From Hordeum vulgare subsp. vulgare (Eukaryota > Streptophyta > Magnoliopsida > Poales > Poaceae): a stretch of 64,000 nt of DNA. Under the pieces are notes generated by a model. It was not told the DNA's origin, did no database searches, and saw nothing but the letters and a program-made list of their open reading frames with translations. Both the position numbers and the translations under genes were made by a program. Positions 23,742 to 34,448 of this stretch are shown here, piece by piece. Within the stretch, counting starts at the first letter, position 1, and every line of letters begins with the position of its first letter. The stretch is taken from positions 506,651,225 to 506,715,224 of the forward strand of contig NC_058518.1 of NCBI RefSeq assembly GCF_904849725.1, written 5' to 3'.

Positions 23742-24341
23742 GTCTTCCTTCTCCTCATCTTAGCCATTTGGGGATTATGAAAAGATAAATAAGGAACACC
23801 TATGTGATGCTAGAATGTGGATTGGTTGATGCGTAGAAACATTTGTTGACACTCTATGAGTGCATTTGCTATACATTTTGAAAGATTTCTCTAGATCACA
23901 TATCGGACTTAGTTTTGTACTCCCTTCGTCGGGAATTAGACTTGTCACTCAAATGTATTTGTGCTAGATACATCTGTTTGAGCGACAAGTATATTTCCAG
24001 AGAGAGGTAGTATGATAAAAACTTATGAAATGAGCAATTAAGATCACGTCAAATTTGTTAGCTGCCAATGATAAAAATTCCTATCCGAGCTTTGTTTTTC
24101 TAGACTTCATACCTCTCTTCTAGGATGGGCATTTAATTATGTTTGTTTTCTGTTATATATGATTTATTACTAAAGTCGGTGACATTTTAGTATCAAGTTC
24201 AAAGAACCACAAGTTGTCAAACATATTACTAAAAGGTCTAAGACAAGTTAAACATATTTGACAACCAAGTAGTAGTCCAACCATTATATGATAAGCTCAT
24301 CTTAAAAACTTCATGTACTATAGTTTGTTTACATGTTCTTA
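23742..24341. repeat. Copy 1 of a split direct repeat (partner at 27076-28388)
   Basis: Bases 23742-23798 match 27076-27132, and 24092-24341 match 28139-28388 nearly perfectly. The 293 bases between the two blocks here (including a Stowaway MITE) are replaced in the partner by a Gypsy fragment. The repeat unit itself is not recognised. Confidence 0.85.
23920..24010. mobile_element. Stowaway MITE (about 91 bp)
   Basis: CTCCCTTCGTCGGGAATTA at the left, with an internal hairpin in which TTGTCACTCAAATGTAT pairs with the inverted ATACATCTGTTTGAGCGACAA. TA flanks both sides. Confidence 0.75.
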
Positions 24342-24387
24342 AAAACTTGCTTTGGTCCTTAGCTAATGTGTTAGCAACATGATGATG

Positions 24388-24848
24388 TAGGTAAAAAAAT
24401 TCTAGCGGATGCGGGATATGCTGCAAGACCTGGTATACTACCCCCATATCGTGGTGTTCGATATCACCTAAAAGAATATATGGGAGCTAGAGAGCCGGAG
24501 AACCCAAGAGAGTTATTCAACCATCGACATTCCTCACTTAGAACAACTGTGGAAAGAGCATTTGGTACCTTGAAGAACAGATTTAAAATATTTGCAAGTC
24601 AGCCATTCTTCCCTCTGAAAACACAAATAAAAATTGTGTTTGCTTGTTGTGCACTCCATAACTGGATCCTAGATGATGGTCCGGATGAGTATGTCTATGA
24701 TGATGCTACTTGGTACTCTGCTCTTCCACGGAGTAGAAGAAACCGTCGTGACGTTTACCAGGAGAGTCAGGCATGGGCACACAAAAGGGATGTACTAGCT
24801 CAAAAAATGTGGGAGGATAACTTAGTCGATCAAGATCAAGATGATTAA
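24388..24848 (+). pseudogene. PIF/Harbinger transposase, C-terminal part
   Basis: The frame is open upstream of the first ATG (24480) and starts after an AG at about 24387 with GKKILADAGYAARPG. It continues through ILPPYRGVRYHLKEY, then ELFNHRHSSLRTTVERAFG and NRFKIFASQPFFPLKTQIKIV. This is the end of the DDE nuclease (DDE_Tnp_4): the DAG aspartate and the conserved LRTTVERAFG helix are visible, and the last catalytic Glu should lie in the ERAFG helix. The N-terminal half and the first catalytic Asp are missing from the window, so the gene is truncated, or its other exons were replaced by the direct repeat at 24092-24341. A Myb-like partner gene follows 200 bp downstream on the same strand, the normal two-gene layout of this superfamily. 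Confidence 0.85.
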
Positions 24849-25040
24849 GAAGTGAATATGTAATCTGTCATATTTCTATGTATCAAACATGAGTGTTATT
24901 TTGTTATATGTGAGACTATGTTGGTTGTACCTTTGTTAACTTGTTGCACTTATTTGCTCTTTAGTAAAATTGTTGGTTGTTTCATGCTTGTTTGCCTCAC
25001 CACTTTTTGATTAAAATGACTCTCGCCATTAGAAACAGAG

Positions 25041-26076
25041 ATGGCTAAGGGAAAGGTGAAGGTTGATGGTGATGAGAAACAGAGGACTATTTCTTGGACT
25101 GATGATCAGACCAAGTTTATGTTAGATTGGTGCATTGAATACATGAAGGAACAACATGCAGGATTTAGGTTCAGGAAGCATCATCTTATAAAGTGTGCTG
25201 ATGCTTTAAATAGAAAATTTGCTATGGGGGTGACACTTTCTCAAGTTGATCGTCACTTCAGGCACTACAAAGAAAATTGGAAGTACATTGCCGCAGCAAT
25301 CAGCAAGAGTGGCAATGTTTTTGATGCTATTAGATGTGTGGTAACCATTTCCGAGTCAGAAATGCCTCAATGTATGTATAATATAGTTTCTTTTTGAAAC
25401 TTACTATGATTATTGCATTTAAGAACTTAATTTCTTTGTTCTTTTGATGCAGGATAGAGCAAGGCGCTTGCTTTCCAAGCCTATCAAGTTTTACTATCAG
25501 ATGCAGGAGCTATTCACAGGCACTAGTGTTGATGGTTCTTTGGCCATGGACCAGCATACATGCACAATTGATTCTGATAACTTGGACAGTGATGAAGGGT
25601 TGTATGACCTTAACAGCTATCCACAATATGAGGGGCCACTTGAGGAGGATTCTGATACTTTGCCAACAACATATGTTCCTAAAAGGCCTCCAATTCCTGT
25701 AGGTGGTGATAATTCCTCATCTAGCACTAGTCGTGTTGGTACGAAGCGCCCAAGAGGTAGCAGGTCACCTACTAAGAAGCCATCAAAAACCAAGAGTCGT
25801 TTCGTGGAGTCCGTTGAGGAAATCAACTCCACATTGAGGTCACTCCAGCAATCACTTATTGTCGCTGCTCCTCCCCAAATGCCCCAAGTTGTTGACCCTT
25901 ATGCTAGTTTATGGCAGAGGTTGGAGGTACTCCCAATTACCACTGATCAGAGAATTACTGTTGGTGTGCACTTATCTTCCAAGGATAATGAAGGTTTGCG
26001 TAGTTGGTTATGCAGTGCAAGCGACAAAACTTTTAAAACTTGGGTCTGGAAGTTCTTTGACAAAGATGACATTTAG
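25041..26076 (+). CDS. Myb/SANT-like DNA-binding protein of a PIF/Harbinger element (two exons)
   Basis: Exon 1 (25041 to about 25370) starts MAKGKVKVDGDEKQR and carries the trihelix Myb/SANT-like domain (W at ISWTDDQ, VDRHFRHYKENWKYI). Exon 2 starts after the acceptor TTTTGATGCAG at about 25452 with DRARRLLSKPIKFYYQMQEL, then an acidic stretch, a basic KRPRGSRSPTKK segment that may be a nuclear signal, and a C-terminal helix region ending at 26076. In Harbinger elements this protein binds the transposon ends and brings the nuclease to the nucleus. Many host genes are derived from it. No good GT donor lies exactly at the phase-0 junction, so splicing may be impaired, and exon 1 otherwise stops at 25397. 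Whether this is a transposon gene or a domesticated relic is open. Confidence 0.65.
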
Positions 26077-26516
26077 AAGATAGCAACCTGTGAAGTTTGC
26101 AAGTTTCTCACTTGTGATGTTTAGAAGATGGCAACTTGTGAACTTTAGAAGATGACAACTTTTGGTAATTAGGACATGATAACGTGTGATGTGTCTGCTC
26201 ACTACTTTTGGGAGTTGAACTTGTGCTATGTCCATTGCTTTTGGGAAGTGGATCTTTTGATGTGTAGTGTAACACTTTAATGTAACTTGGCTGAAACTTG
26301 TGATATGGCTAGAACTATTACTTTGTGACATTGTTCTTGAAAACATCATTTCGCGACTTTATGAATGATGCTTGAAACTTGCATGCATCTATCTTATTTT
26401 GTATCTTTATACTGATTGGGGTTGCTTATTTTTATGCTGATGGGATTAATAGAAATTCTCGAAACTATTTATTATTATTATTATTGTTGTTGTGACTAAA
26501 TCTTCTTACATTTATT
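26077..26516. other. 3' region of the Harbinger Myb-like gene
   Basis: It contains repeated phrases such as TTAGAAGATGGCAACTTGTGA at 26080-26160, and AT-rich sequence with a TTA microsatellite at about 26470. No gene is seen. Confidence 0.35.
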
Positions 26517-26757
26517 AGAGCATGCTATATATGTGATCTTTGCCATATGTGGCAGGAAACCAAACACAGACCACAGTTTTTTGCCAACATATGTGGAAGC
26601 AATCCAAACGGACACCACACAAAATTTGCCACACCTAACCTAAGGCATGGTTATCAACCAAACTATTTGATGTTGCCACATATTGGGGCAAGCCACAGGT
26701 GTGGCTGGCACCTCACCTTAGGCGTGGCATTTTAAGTCTCCAACCAAACAGCCCCCA
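26517..26757. mobile_element. Right terminal region of the Harbinger element
   Basis: The stretch ends in CTCCAACCAAACAGCCCC, the inverted form of the GGGGCTGTTTGGTTGGAG termini of PIF/Harbinger elements. It has multiple TGCCACA/TGTGGCA motifs that could be transposase binding sites. The left terminus was not found, so the element appears truncated on that side. Confidence 0.55.
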
Positions 26758-27075
26758 AGATCTTGCACAGCCTTTAGCAAAAGTTGGGTTGAAGATTAGA
26801 TACCGGGAGAGTACGCTGATAAGTACAGGAGCACAGGAGCAGTGGTCATAGGAGGAGTATTACGTGCTCATCTAGATGCAGAGCTTTCAATGGAACTCGC
26901 TTCTCATCGTGACTGCACTGCAGTAGTCACTGGCATTTCCAAGCTCCCTAGCCACTTGCCAGCAGCAGGAGACGCGAGAAGAACACGAGATCGGTGTTGC
27001 AAATCACGTAATTAGATTACTCACGTATTGCACCACCACCAGCAGCAGGAGGTGCAAGCCACTTGCCTGGATGCA
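26758..27075. other. Unassigned stretch
   Basis: GC-mixed sequence with a repeated AGCAGCAGGAG motif (about 26960 and 27042). No recognisable gene or transposon. Confidence 0.25.
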
Positions 27076-27132
27076 GTCTTCCTTCTCCTCATCTTAGCCA
27101 TTTGGGGATTATGAAAAGATAAATAAGGAACA

Positions 27133-27375
27133 TGTTATGGTTGCTAGGGTTTGAGCGAGAGAGAGAGCTGCGAGGGCGCGAGAGAGCCGGCCGTGGGGCT
27201 CCTTTCCCACGCAGGGCAAAAGGAAAAAGGGTTTTCCTTCTTAATTCTTATCTGATTAGATTGATACATCACCTCTTCATATATAGAGAGGTTTACTTGA
27301 CTCCCAAGCAAGGCTTACTTGACCCCTAAGCAAACCCTAAGACTAACGGGCCCAGACCCATCACGTACTCTAACA
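27133..27375 (-). repeat. 3' LTR of the truncated Gypsy-like element
   Basis: Termini are TGTTAGAG and CCATAACA on the minus strand, and a purine tract borders the inner side. Confidence 0.55.
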
Positions 27376-27501
27376 CTACACCCCACCTCGACATGCAGCT
27401 CATCCTCGAGCTGCAACCTAACGACGATTCGACCCCACACAACCCTAACGCCTAAAAAACAAGCATTTTACATCTGGCCTATTGTATTGACCTGAAATAA
27501 G

Positions 27502-28068
27502 CTAACCCCAATGAGACTCCGACTCTTTATTTTTGACTCCGAACGATAAGGCCAGAATCCTCCGCGCGCCGAACTTGTGCGTTTGCAGCCCCCTGGATCC
27601 AAGGACACCATCGGGACCAAGGGAGCCCTCGCGGCGGTCGGCGGCGGAATGCAGTGGTGCTATGCGGTGCGCTCCTGTCGGTGACACCATGTCTTCTCCT
27701 CGCCGGCTGACCGTCGATGTCGCAGACTTGGAGGTCGTCGCCCGTGGGAAAAACAGCATGCCCGCCGCCCGTGGGGGAAACCGCATGCCCAAGATCCCCA
27801 CGCAGTGGATGAGATCGAGGTCCGTTGCACCGCGAAGCGCAACTTGGAGGAGCTGCAGCTGCAAATCACGCATCTCCCGCACATGCCGACGCGTTAGGAG
27901 GCCGCGCGCAGCAGCCTGCAGCCTCACCGCCGCCGACACGTGGTGGGTAGCGACCCAAGCCGAAAGCGGTGCCGACGACGGCTGGAACTTGATATGTTGG
28001 ATGGGATTGTCCTGGGACGGCGGTGGCGCTGCTGGGAACGAGGTCGTCGCAGTCCCGTCGTAGGGCAT
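27502..28068 (-). pseudogene. Gag-side ORF with an IQ-like motif
   Basis: A 188-residue minus-strand ORF starts MPYDGTATTSFPAAPPPSQ. A serine/proline-rich N-terminus is followed by AAVRLQAAARGLLTRRHVRE (about residues 46-65), which looks like a calmodulin-binding IQ motif, and then LQLQLLQVALRGATDLDLI. Similar IQ-like segments occur in ORFs of grass Gypsy elements, and the position upstream of the LTR fits. There is no zinc knuckle and no pol domain next to it, so it is a truncated remnant. Calmodulin binding is not implied by sequence alone. Confidence 0.45.
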
Positions 28069-28388
28069 CCCATGCGGGAACGTGATGACCGGCGTCGTGG
28101 TCGCAAGCGAGGGCGGCGGCGGCGGCCGTGCGGGGGAATTGTTTTTCTAGACTTCATACCTCTCTTCTAGGGTGGGAATTTAATTATGTTTGTTTTCTGT
28201 TATATATGATATATTACTAAAGTCGGTGACATTTCAGTATCAAGTTCAAAGAACCACAAGTTGTCAAACATATTACTAAAAGGTCTAAGCCAAGATAAAT
28301 ATATTTGACAACCAAGTAGTAGTCCAACCATTATATGATAAACTCATCTTAAAAAATTTATGTACTATAGTTTGTTTACATGTTCTTA

Positions 28389-29476
28389 GGCATACACTTG
28401 ATACCACAATGAACATATTTTTACACAAATATATTCAGCATATTGATGGCTCTAATTTTTATCACTTTAAGTAGAAGGTTTTGACTTGCTTTTTATTGGG
28501 TGTTTGTTTTTTCTCGATTATTACTAACGCCAATTCTCCAAGAGAGAATAAAACTCATTATTCTTGGTTTGGCGGGAAAACATAATTTTAGAAGGAAACA
28601 AGTCATGATCATATCAACTCGAAATGAAAGAAGCAACTTCCATATCGGTGAAATTTTCACCAAGCTTCTAGAGCACGAGATGAGCTCGGGTACGAGCGCA
28701 AGTGATGGTACCAACGGTAGTGCCAAGCATCGACGACCTCCCCTCATCTACAACAACAAACTTTGTGAGGGAGCATAGAGCAACACATAGACCTAGCCGC
28801 CGCCACACCATCTAGAACAGAGGGAGAAGAAGAACCACTACAGATCTTGTTCTTCTGATTTTTCGATTTCATTTAGTCACATCATCACCATTGGTAGAAG
28901 AATTCCAAGTTGTAAGGCCAGAGTTTGTAACTGTATTTGTACTCTTATTATGGAGATTGAGACTTGTTTAATCATTCATCCTACTGTAGATTATCGTGGT
29001 ATTATCGATATAATTTCCATTGGATTATTCTCTGTTGTATTGGGTATTCTTCACTGATGTGTGAGTAATTCCCCCTGGGCATGTGAGATGTATGTGATTG
29101 GTAAGATTCATATGTCCCTATTCTATATGTCGTTATTCGTATTTATAGCCATATGTTTGTTTAGTAAGTTATTTATTTGTGGTGAGCATAACACGCGTTG
29201 TCCAATAAGGGCCCGTAGAGGACTCCGACGCCCTGGTCCAGGTCCTAGCAGTTTTTCGATTCCAGATGACCCAGGGCTTGCCCGTGTGGCTATCGCGGCA
29301 AAACACGCCGGTCATCGACATCTCCTCGACTGCCAAAGTGTTCGCTTCCTCATCAATTTTCCGGATGAGCGGCCCGTCCTGTGCTGCCCTTTGAGACTCG
29401 TGCAAGGAGTTGATGTCCTCCCGCGGTCGCCAGAGCCACTACCTAGTCAACACGACGACCCCCACACTAAACGTTC
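28389..29476. other. Unassigned stretch with small ORFs
   Basis: It includes a 92-residue plus-strand ORF (28500-28778) and a 139-residue ORF (29061-29480) overlapping a 78-residue minus-strand ORF. None has a recognisable domain. The composition (moderate GC at 28680-28800 and 29190-29460) suggests retroelement or gene debris. Confidence 0.3.
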
Positions 29477-29707
29477 TTGATACGTCCATTTTACATGATG
29501 TTTTTCTACTGATACATCACAAGAGGGAGATTGTCGATGGCTGGAATTCTCGACCTGAAAAGAGCTACAACAGAAATAACTATTTTTCGAAGCTCCAAAT
29601 TACCTTAAAACTTTCAGAGATTTATTTTGAATTATATAAAAAATACTTTAAGGAAAATCTACATAAGGGGGCCAACCTGGGAGTCACAAGCTGAGGGGGG
29701 CGTGCCA
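29477..29707 (+). mobile_element. Truncated Gypsy LTR (TGATACGTCC type)
   Basis: It starts TGATACGTCCATTTTACAT and is colinear with the inverse of the solo LTR at 13054-14511 for about 230 bases, up to the GGGGGGCGTGCC segment, where it breaks off. Confidence 0.65.
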
Positions 29708-30405
29708 TATGACCTCACTACATAATTTGCTCTATTTTGTAAGTTTCACTTGTGTCATGTATATCGTCACAAAAAATAGCACGACGATGTTTTCTGGCTG
29801 TCACTCCCACAGTCAGTGAAGCCCACAATTTGCACACCCACGCTCTCAAGCCTATTAGCGGTTCAAATTCTATCTTGGATGGCCAATCAAGCCAAAATAT
29901 TGGATGGCCAATCAAGCCAAAATAAATGACTTTAGGAGGAGTCCAAATCTTTGAAACCACTTGATTCATCAGAGAACGCACCAAACTAAGGAATCATGCC
30001 TTGTAGTCGGAGGCCGCGAAGTAGAGGCTGATGTTAGTGTGCTTCCAAATGATGGTGTCCTCCATGAGCTCGTCAAGTTGGAGCTCATGAAGGAGCGTCG
30101 ACAAAGTGAAGAATTGACAAACATGTTACATAGATACGAAGATGGGACGGCAAATCTCGAGGATCCACACATTGTTGTTGATATCTTCGCACACCTTCCA
30201 CTTACAATCTTGAGAATACATGCATTGGGAGCACTAGAATTCTGAATACAGTAGAACTTGAGAACAAATCAGTAAGATAGTATTGCCATTACAACTTAGT
30301 TTTACCAAATTTATAGAGACGGATATAAATAGTTACTCCCTCCGTCCATGTGTGTTAAGAAGGAGCACTGCAATCTAGGCGAAAGGTGTGTTAAGACGGA
30401 TATTA
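29708..30405. other. Unassigned stretch with a 25-bp tandem repeat
   Basis: Contains the duplication at 29875-29924, a 94-residue plus-strand ORF without known domain (29961-30245), and one CTCCCTCCGTCCATG Stowaway-like end at about 30342 without a partner. Confidence 0.3.
29875..29924. repeat. Perfect tandem duplication of 25 bp
   Basis: Two adjacent identical copies, 29875-29899 and 29900-29924, containing GGATGGCCAATCAAGCC. Confidence 0.95.
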
Positions 30406-30689
30406 AAGCATGGTTAATAATACAGCCAACAACCGGTTATAAGGAGTTGTCATGTCATATAAAACCAACCTAATAGCCTGCATATACAATAGTAAATTTT
30501 AGATGTGTACTAATTTAGTACTATTTGACCTACCTTACAATATCACAAAGTGTTTTGTGTCTGGTGTTGCGGCTGGCTACTCACCGAGAGCTCGTTCTCA
30601 TCTCTCTCCTCCTCTCTCTCCTCCAACTAACCAAGGATGTAATATTTTAATCTTTATAACCTGCTTATGTCATCTTATTATACTTGCTC
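30406..30689. mobile_element. MITE with AGCAAGTATAATAAG-type ends
   Basis: The left AAGCATGGTTAATAATACAG and the inverted right GAGCAAGTATAATAAGATG are imperfect TIRs. TTA flanks both sides (30403-30405, 30690-30692). It lies 190 bp beyond the fucosyltransferase stop codon. Confidence 0.5.
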
Positions 30690-30875
30690 TTACTACAATG
30701 TAATTAAGATTTTGTTATGAAAGTTCGTGAACTGTAAGTTATGTACTCCATCTATAGTGAAATTGTGCATGCTCTTTTCTTTTGCGTGTCTTACTATATT
30801 TGTTTCATCTGCACTACTTTACCTAGCTAGAACCTGTGTTTCCTTTATATATCAGACCAATATAATTCCTACAAG

Positions 30876-33800
30876 TTACCAGTGGTTGCTTTCGTTGGCA
30901 ATCTTGATCCCCCAGCTCACGTCCTCACAGTGCCGCACGTACGGCAGCACCTTCCCCACATCCACGTCCTTCCTCGCCGTGCAGTCGTAGTAGGACGGCG
31001 AGTGGAAGCATGGCTCGACGGACATCGCTCGCACACACGGCGGTTCCGGCACCGGCACGTCCTCCTTTGTCTCGGACCAGATGGGTGCGGTGGGCATGAT
31101 CCACGGCCGTACCCCGCCGAGCCCCTGCGCGACGTACCCAAACGTCGAGAAGCCGGTGGTGACGAGCACGTCGCAGGTGCTGAGCAGGTACATCTCGCTC
31201 AGCGCCCTCTTGTCGTGGGACGTGTCCCCCCACTTCTGCTGCCCCTCGTGGCTCGGCTGGTGCACGCCGCCGGCGACCCTGCCTCCGCCGTACTCGTCCC
31301 TGATCCTCTCGTAGTACCACGAGCTCAGAGAAGTGACCAGGACAGCCTGGTCGGATGCGTTGGTCTTGGAAAACGACGACGTGCTCTCCGGGAGAAGCTT
31401 CTCCCGGCGGACGCACGAGAGGACCTGGTCCAGTACGTGCTGTAGCGGCGTCTGCTTCTTCCGGAACACCCGGATTTGTATGCCGACGCGCTCGCCGGCG
31501 CCGGCGAGGTTGGTGCGGTAGTAACTGGTGACTGCGCGCCACACGTCGTTAACCGGGTGGAACAGGTACCGTCCGAGGTGGTAGAACGTCAGGTCCTTCT
31601 CCGGGAACATCCTGCCGAGCTCGTCCTGGAATGACGGGACCAGGAAGAGCCCCGGGACGAGGTAGCTGTCCGTCTTCATCAGCAGCCACGGCGCGCCGTG
31701 GAGGAGCCGTTGGTGCTCGTCGCAGTAGAAGAGCTTGTCGTGGAAGTCGTAGCCGCCCTCGAGGTGCAGGTAGACGAACGGTGGCCGGCGGTCACCGCCG
31801 TCCGACCACGACGCGTTCCCGCCGGCGCCCACGGAGATGACGTTGGTTTTCAGCATGTTGCCGAGGCTCTCCCTGGAGCCGCTGCCGTAGTCCCTGAGGT
31901 TGCCGAGAGGGAAGCTCCTCCAGCCAGAGGGTAGCAGCCACGTCGTCCCAGGGAAGGGCTCGCAGAAGAGGGCGGCGACGTCATGCTTGGACTGGTGGAC
32001 GAGGAGGACGCGGTCCGTGAGCATGGCGTAGAGGAGGGCCGAAGTGGTGGCGAGCATTCGGTTGCCGAGGCCGCGGTAGCTGATGGAAACCAGGTAGCGG
32101 CAGTCCGTGGCGGCGGCGCCCTTACCGGACTTGAGCTGCCGGACCGCCGCCCTATACGGGGCCGTGCTTGGGCCGCACCGCTTCTGTAGGGCTTCGTGCC
32201 TCCGGAGCTTGGCGAGCAAGTAGGGGGATGGTTTATGTGATGCGTTCTTCTTCTTCTCGTGGTAGCTGGCGAACTCGTACCGGCTCCGGCACGACCGCTC
32301 GCCGAATTGGGCGGTGAGCAGGCCGTCGAGGAGCTGGTCGGTGGTGAAGTCAGACGGAGGTGTGTCTACAGATAAAGGATACTTCATTAGCAAACCTGTG
32401 CTTGAAATTAGACGTGGCATTGGGTATGAACATGATCAAGGTTCACAATACCAGAAATTTCATTTGAATAATGAGCGGTGTTTGACCGGTATCTCCGATA
32501 TTTGATGGTAAATAACGGGTATTTTTCATAAGCACGAAAAAAACACGGGTATAAACCGAACCAATTAATACTACACCCTCCAATTCATTTCGCTAGCTGC
32601 CTATACATGTGGAGATGGACTCCCTGCAAGTTGTGAAGATGATAAATGATGAGTCCGTTGATAGATAAATTTTGCCCTAGCTGGTGGGGGAAATCAAGCA
32701 TCTCCGTAGAACAGTTAATTTGTACTTATGTTCATCGTAGTAAAAATAGTGTTAATGGTTTTTTGGCAAAGTTTGTTAGAACTGAAAGAAGAACCGTCGT
32801 TTGGCTTAACTTTGATTTGTCAGATGTTATTGATCTTTATAAATTATAATACGGACTGTGGATTTATCACCCGAGTAATACGAAGTTCACTCGCAAATGG
32901 AAGGCTGGGCTCATTTTCAAAACGGTGTGTCTAGGTCTTGATTGACTGAGACTCTCAGTCAAGTAGTATAATATGCAAGAAAAAAAACTTAAAAAAATAT
33001 TTACACGAATCTTAATGTAAAATCAATGGATTATAGTATCGATTGAGACTTCGCGAAGTCTCAATCGACTGATTTTTAACAAAGCCGTTTTCAGAATATC
33101 TTACACCGATGTAGACTTCTTCGAAATAAGGAAAGAAAAACCGGATTCAAACAAGCGGATGGATGTGGACTTTTATCAAAAATGCTAGACATACAAATAG
33201 TTACATAAGGTTACACACTGACTAGGATTCTTTTTTTCTAACTAACCACTTTCCTAAATTTTTAAAAGAGGTGGGGCCCTCATTCTCCTTAATCTTCAAT
33301 CAAAATCCACCTTTTCATAAAACCTATGTAAACTTATGTATGTGTAGCATTGCTGGACTTTTACTGCTAAAATGTTGGGTTCACAATCCTTCGTGCCGAC
33401 CGGCGGCCAGGCTTCTCCCAGGTAGCTCCTGGGCCATAGAATTTCTCGTGCATGCAGTGCACGCCTTGACACACAAAGAAAAGGAAAAAAAATATCCACG
33501 TACACTACAACACAATGTCTATGAAATTTTGTCAAAGAAACCTGCATCGGGAGAGCCCTTTGTAGTCAATTTCCCTACAAAATATTCTCTTTCCTCCTTA
33601 TGTTTATGTATTAATCAACGAGAAACCACACATGCACCTCTTTCATATATGCACTAAACATTAGTTAGCCGTGGGTGAGCTACGACCCTCTAAGATTAGT
33701 AATGGCAGCATACATGGCCGGATTGAAGGAAAAACATGAAACTAGGGGCAAACTGTGGGAGGTTAATTGGGTTTTGGAGGAGAGTGGGTCTCGTAGAAGA

Positions 33801-34448
33801 CGACGGATGGTGACACGAGGTGGAGCTAGGCATGCACATCCTCATGTGGTTCCCGCTCTTCGGCTCCGGCTCATGCCGCTGTGGCCATGTCTCAGTCTCA
33901 TCATCGTTGTTGCTTTACATCAGCTCGTCTTTTATCATTTTGATGATCATATAAGGAAAATTAGGTTGCATCCCATGAAACGGATTCCTTCCTGGTCCAG
34001 CCTGTTTTCTGGTTAGGGCGAAAGAGAATAATATACGGTGGAGGTAGGAGTGCGCGCTTAATTAATTAATTAATTAGCTAGCCAGTCTCCACAGTCGAGT
34101 GGCACATGATAATATGTGACTTCGTTGTGCGTCCACTACCACAACAACGAAGAAAGAAGAAGAAATTCAGCAACTCGGTCGATCTCCAATCATGGCGCTC
34201 ACATTTTACGTACCTGCTTCTGCTTGCAGGAGGAACCAGGGCGAGGCGGCGGCGGAGAAGGAGACAACTGCAAGCACTGTCGCCGCCAGGACGAAGACGG
34301 CTGGCACAAAGCTATTCGGGTGGCTTCGACACCGCCGCCACCACCTCCTCACGGTCTCGAAGACCAGGTCGGCCTGCGATGAGGACGACGACGGCGCCGG
34401 GCACCGCGTGTCGCTTGCGGCGTCGCCGCTGCGGCTCTCGATGTCCAT
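30876..34448 (-). CDS. GT37 galactoside alpha-1,2-fucosyltransferase-like protein, two exons
   Basis: Exon 1 is 34448-34214 and exon 2 is 32365-30876. The donor AG|GTACGT and the acceptor ATCTGTAG give a phase-1 junction that rebuilds an Asp codon, for a 574-residue protein, the usual size for this family. Residues 47-68 form a membrane anchor after a short cytosolic tail (type II Golgi protein). The luminal catalytic region has the GT37 motifs YRGLGNRM (about 175-182), GIQIRVFRKK (373-382), which should bind GDP-fucose, and STFGYVAQGLGGVRPW (485-500). Founding members (Arabidopsis FUT1) fucosylate xyloglucan. Grasses have many paralogues, probably acting on xyloglucan, arabinogalactan proteins or xylans, so the acceptor cannot be named. 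No break is seen. The 514-codon ORF starting at 32420 includes intron sequence and is not the real start. Confidence 0.88.
32366..34213 (-). other. Intron of the fucosyltransferase gene
   Basis: An 1,848-bp intron with GT-AG borders. It holds a hairpin-forming MITE-like segment (about 32935-33070) and small plus-strand ORFs without domains (for example 33675-34016), taken as chance. Confidence 0.8.
32935..33070. repeat. Hairpin-forming MITE-like segment with a 30-bp perfect palindrome
   Basis: TTGACTGAGA and TCTCAGTCAA form 10-bp arms with a 1-bp spacer near 32942-32962. At 33039-33068 there is a perfect 30-bp palindrome with centre TTCGCGAA. The two dyads share the motif GACTGAGACT/GATTGAGACT, consistent with the ends of a small inverted-repeat element. 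Confidence 0.6.

Larger units (their letters stand above)
27133..28138 (-). mobile_element. Truncated Gypsy-like retrotransposon
   Basis: On the minus strand a 243-bp 3' LTR (27375 to 27133, TGTTAGAGTACG to CATAACA) is preceded by the purine tract GGTGGGGTGTAG. Before that is a short C-terminal pol relic that reads LQLEDELHVEVG, as at the end of Gypsy polyproteins. A large internal deletion then joins this to a gag-side ORF. No second LTR is seen; the element breaks off at the repeat boundary at 28138. Confidence 0.6.
27076..28388. repeat. Copy 2 of the split direct repeat (partner at 23742-24341)
   Basis: Blocks 27076-27132 and 28139-28388 repeat 23742-23798 and 24092-24341. Between them lies a truncated Gypsy-like element in place of the 293 bases found in copy 1. 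Confidence 0.85.

Noticed and set aside
31081..32189. Several plus-strand ORFs opposite the fucosyltransferase
   Set aside because: Shadows of GC-rich exon 2; the minus frame is clearly the coding one.
33039..33068. Palindrome read as a transcription terminator
   Set aside because: It lies inside a plant intron and has no T-run; a MITE-type inverted repeat explains it better.
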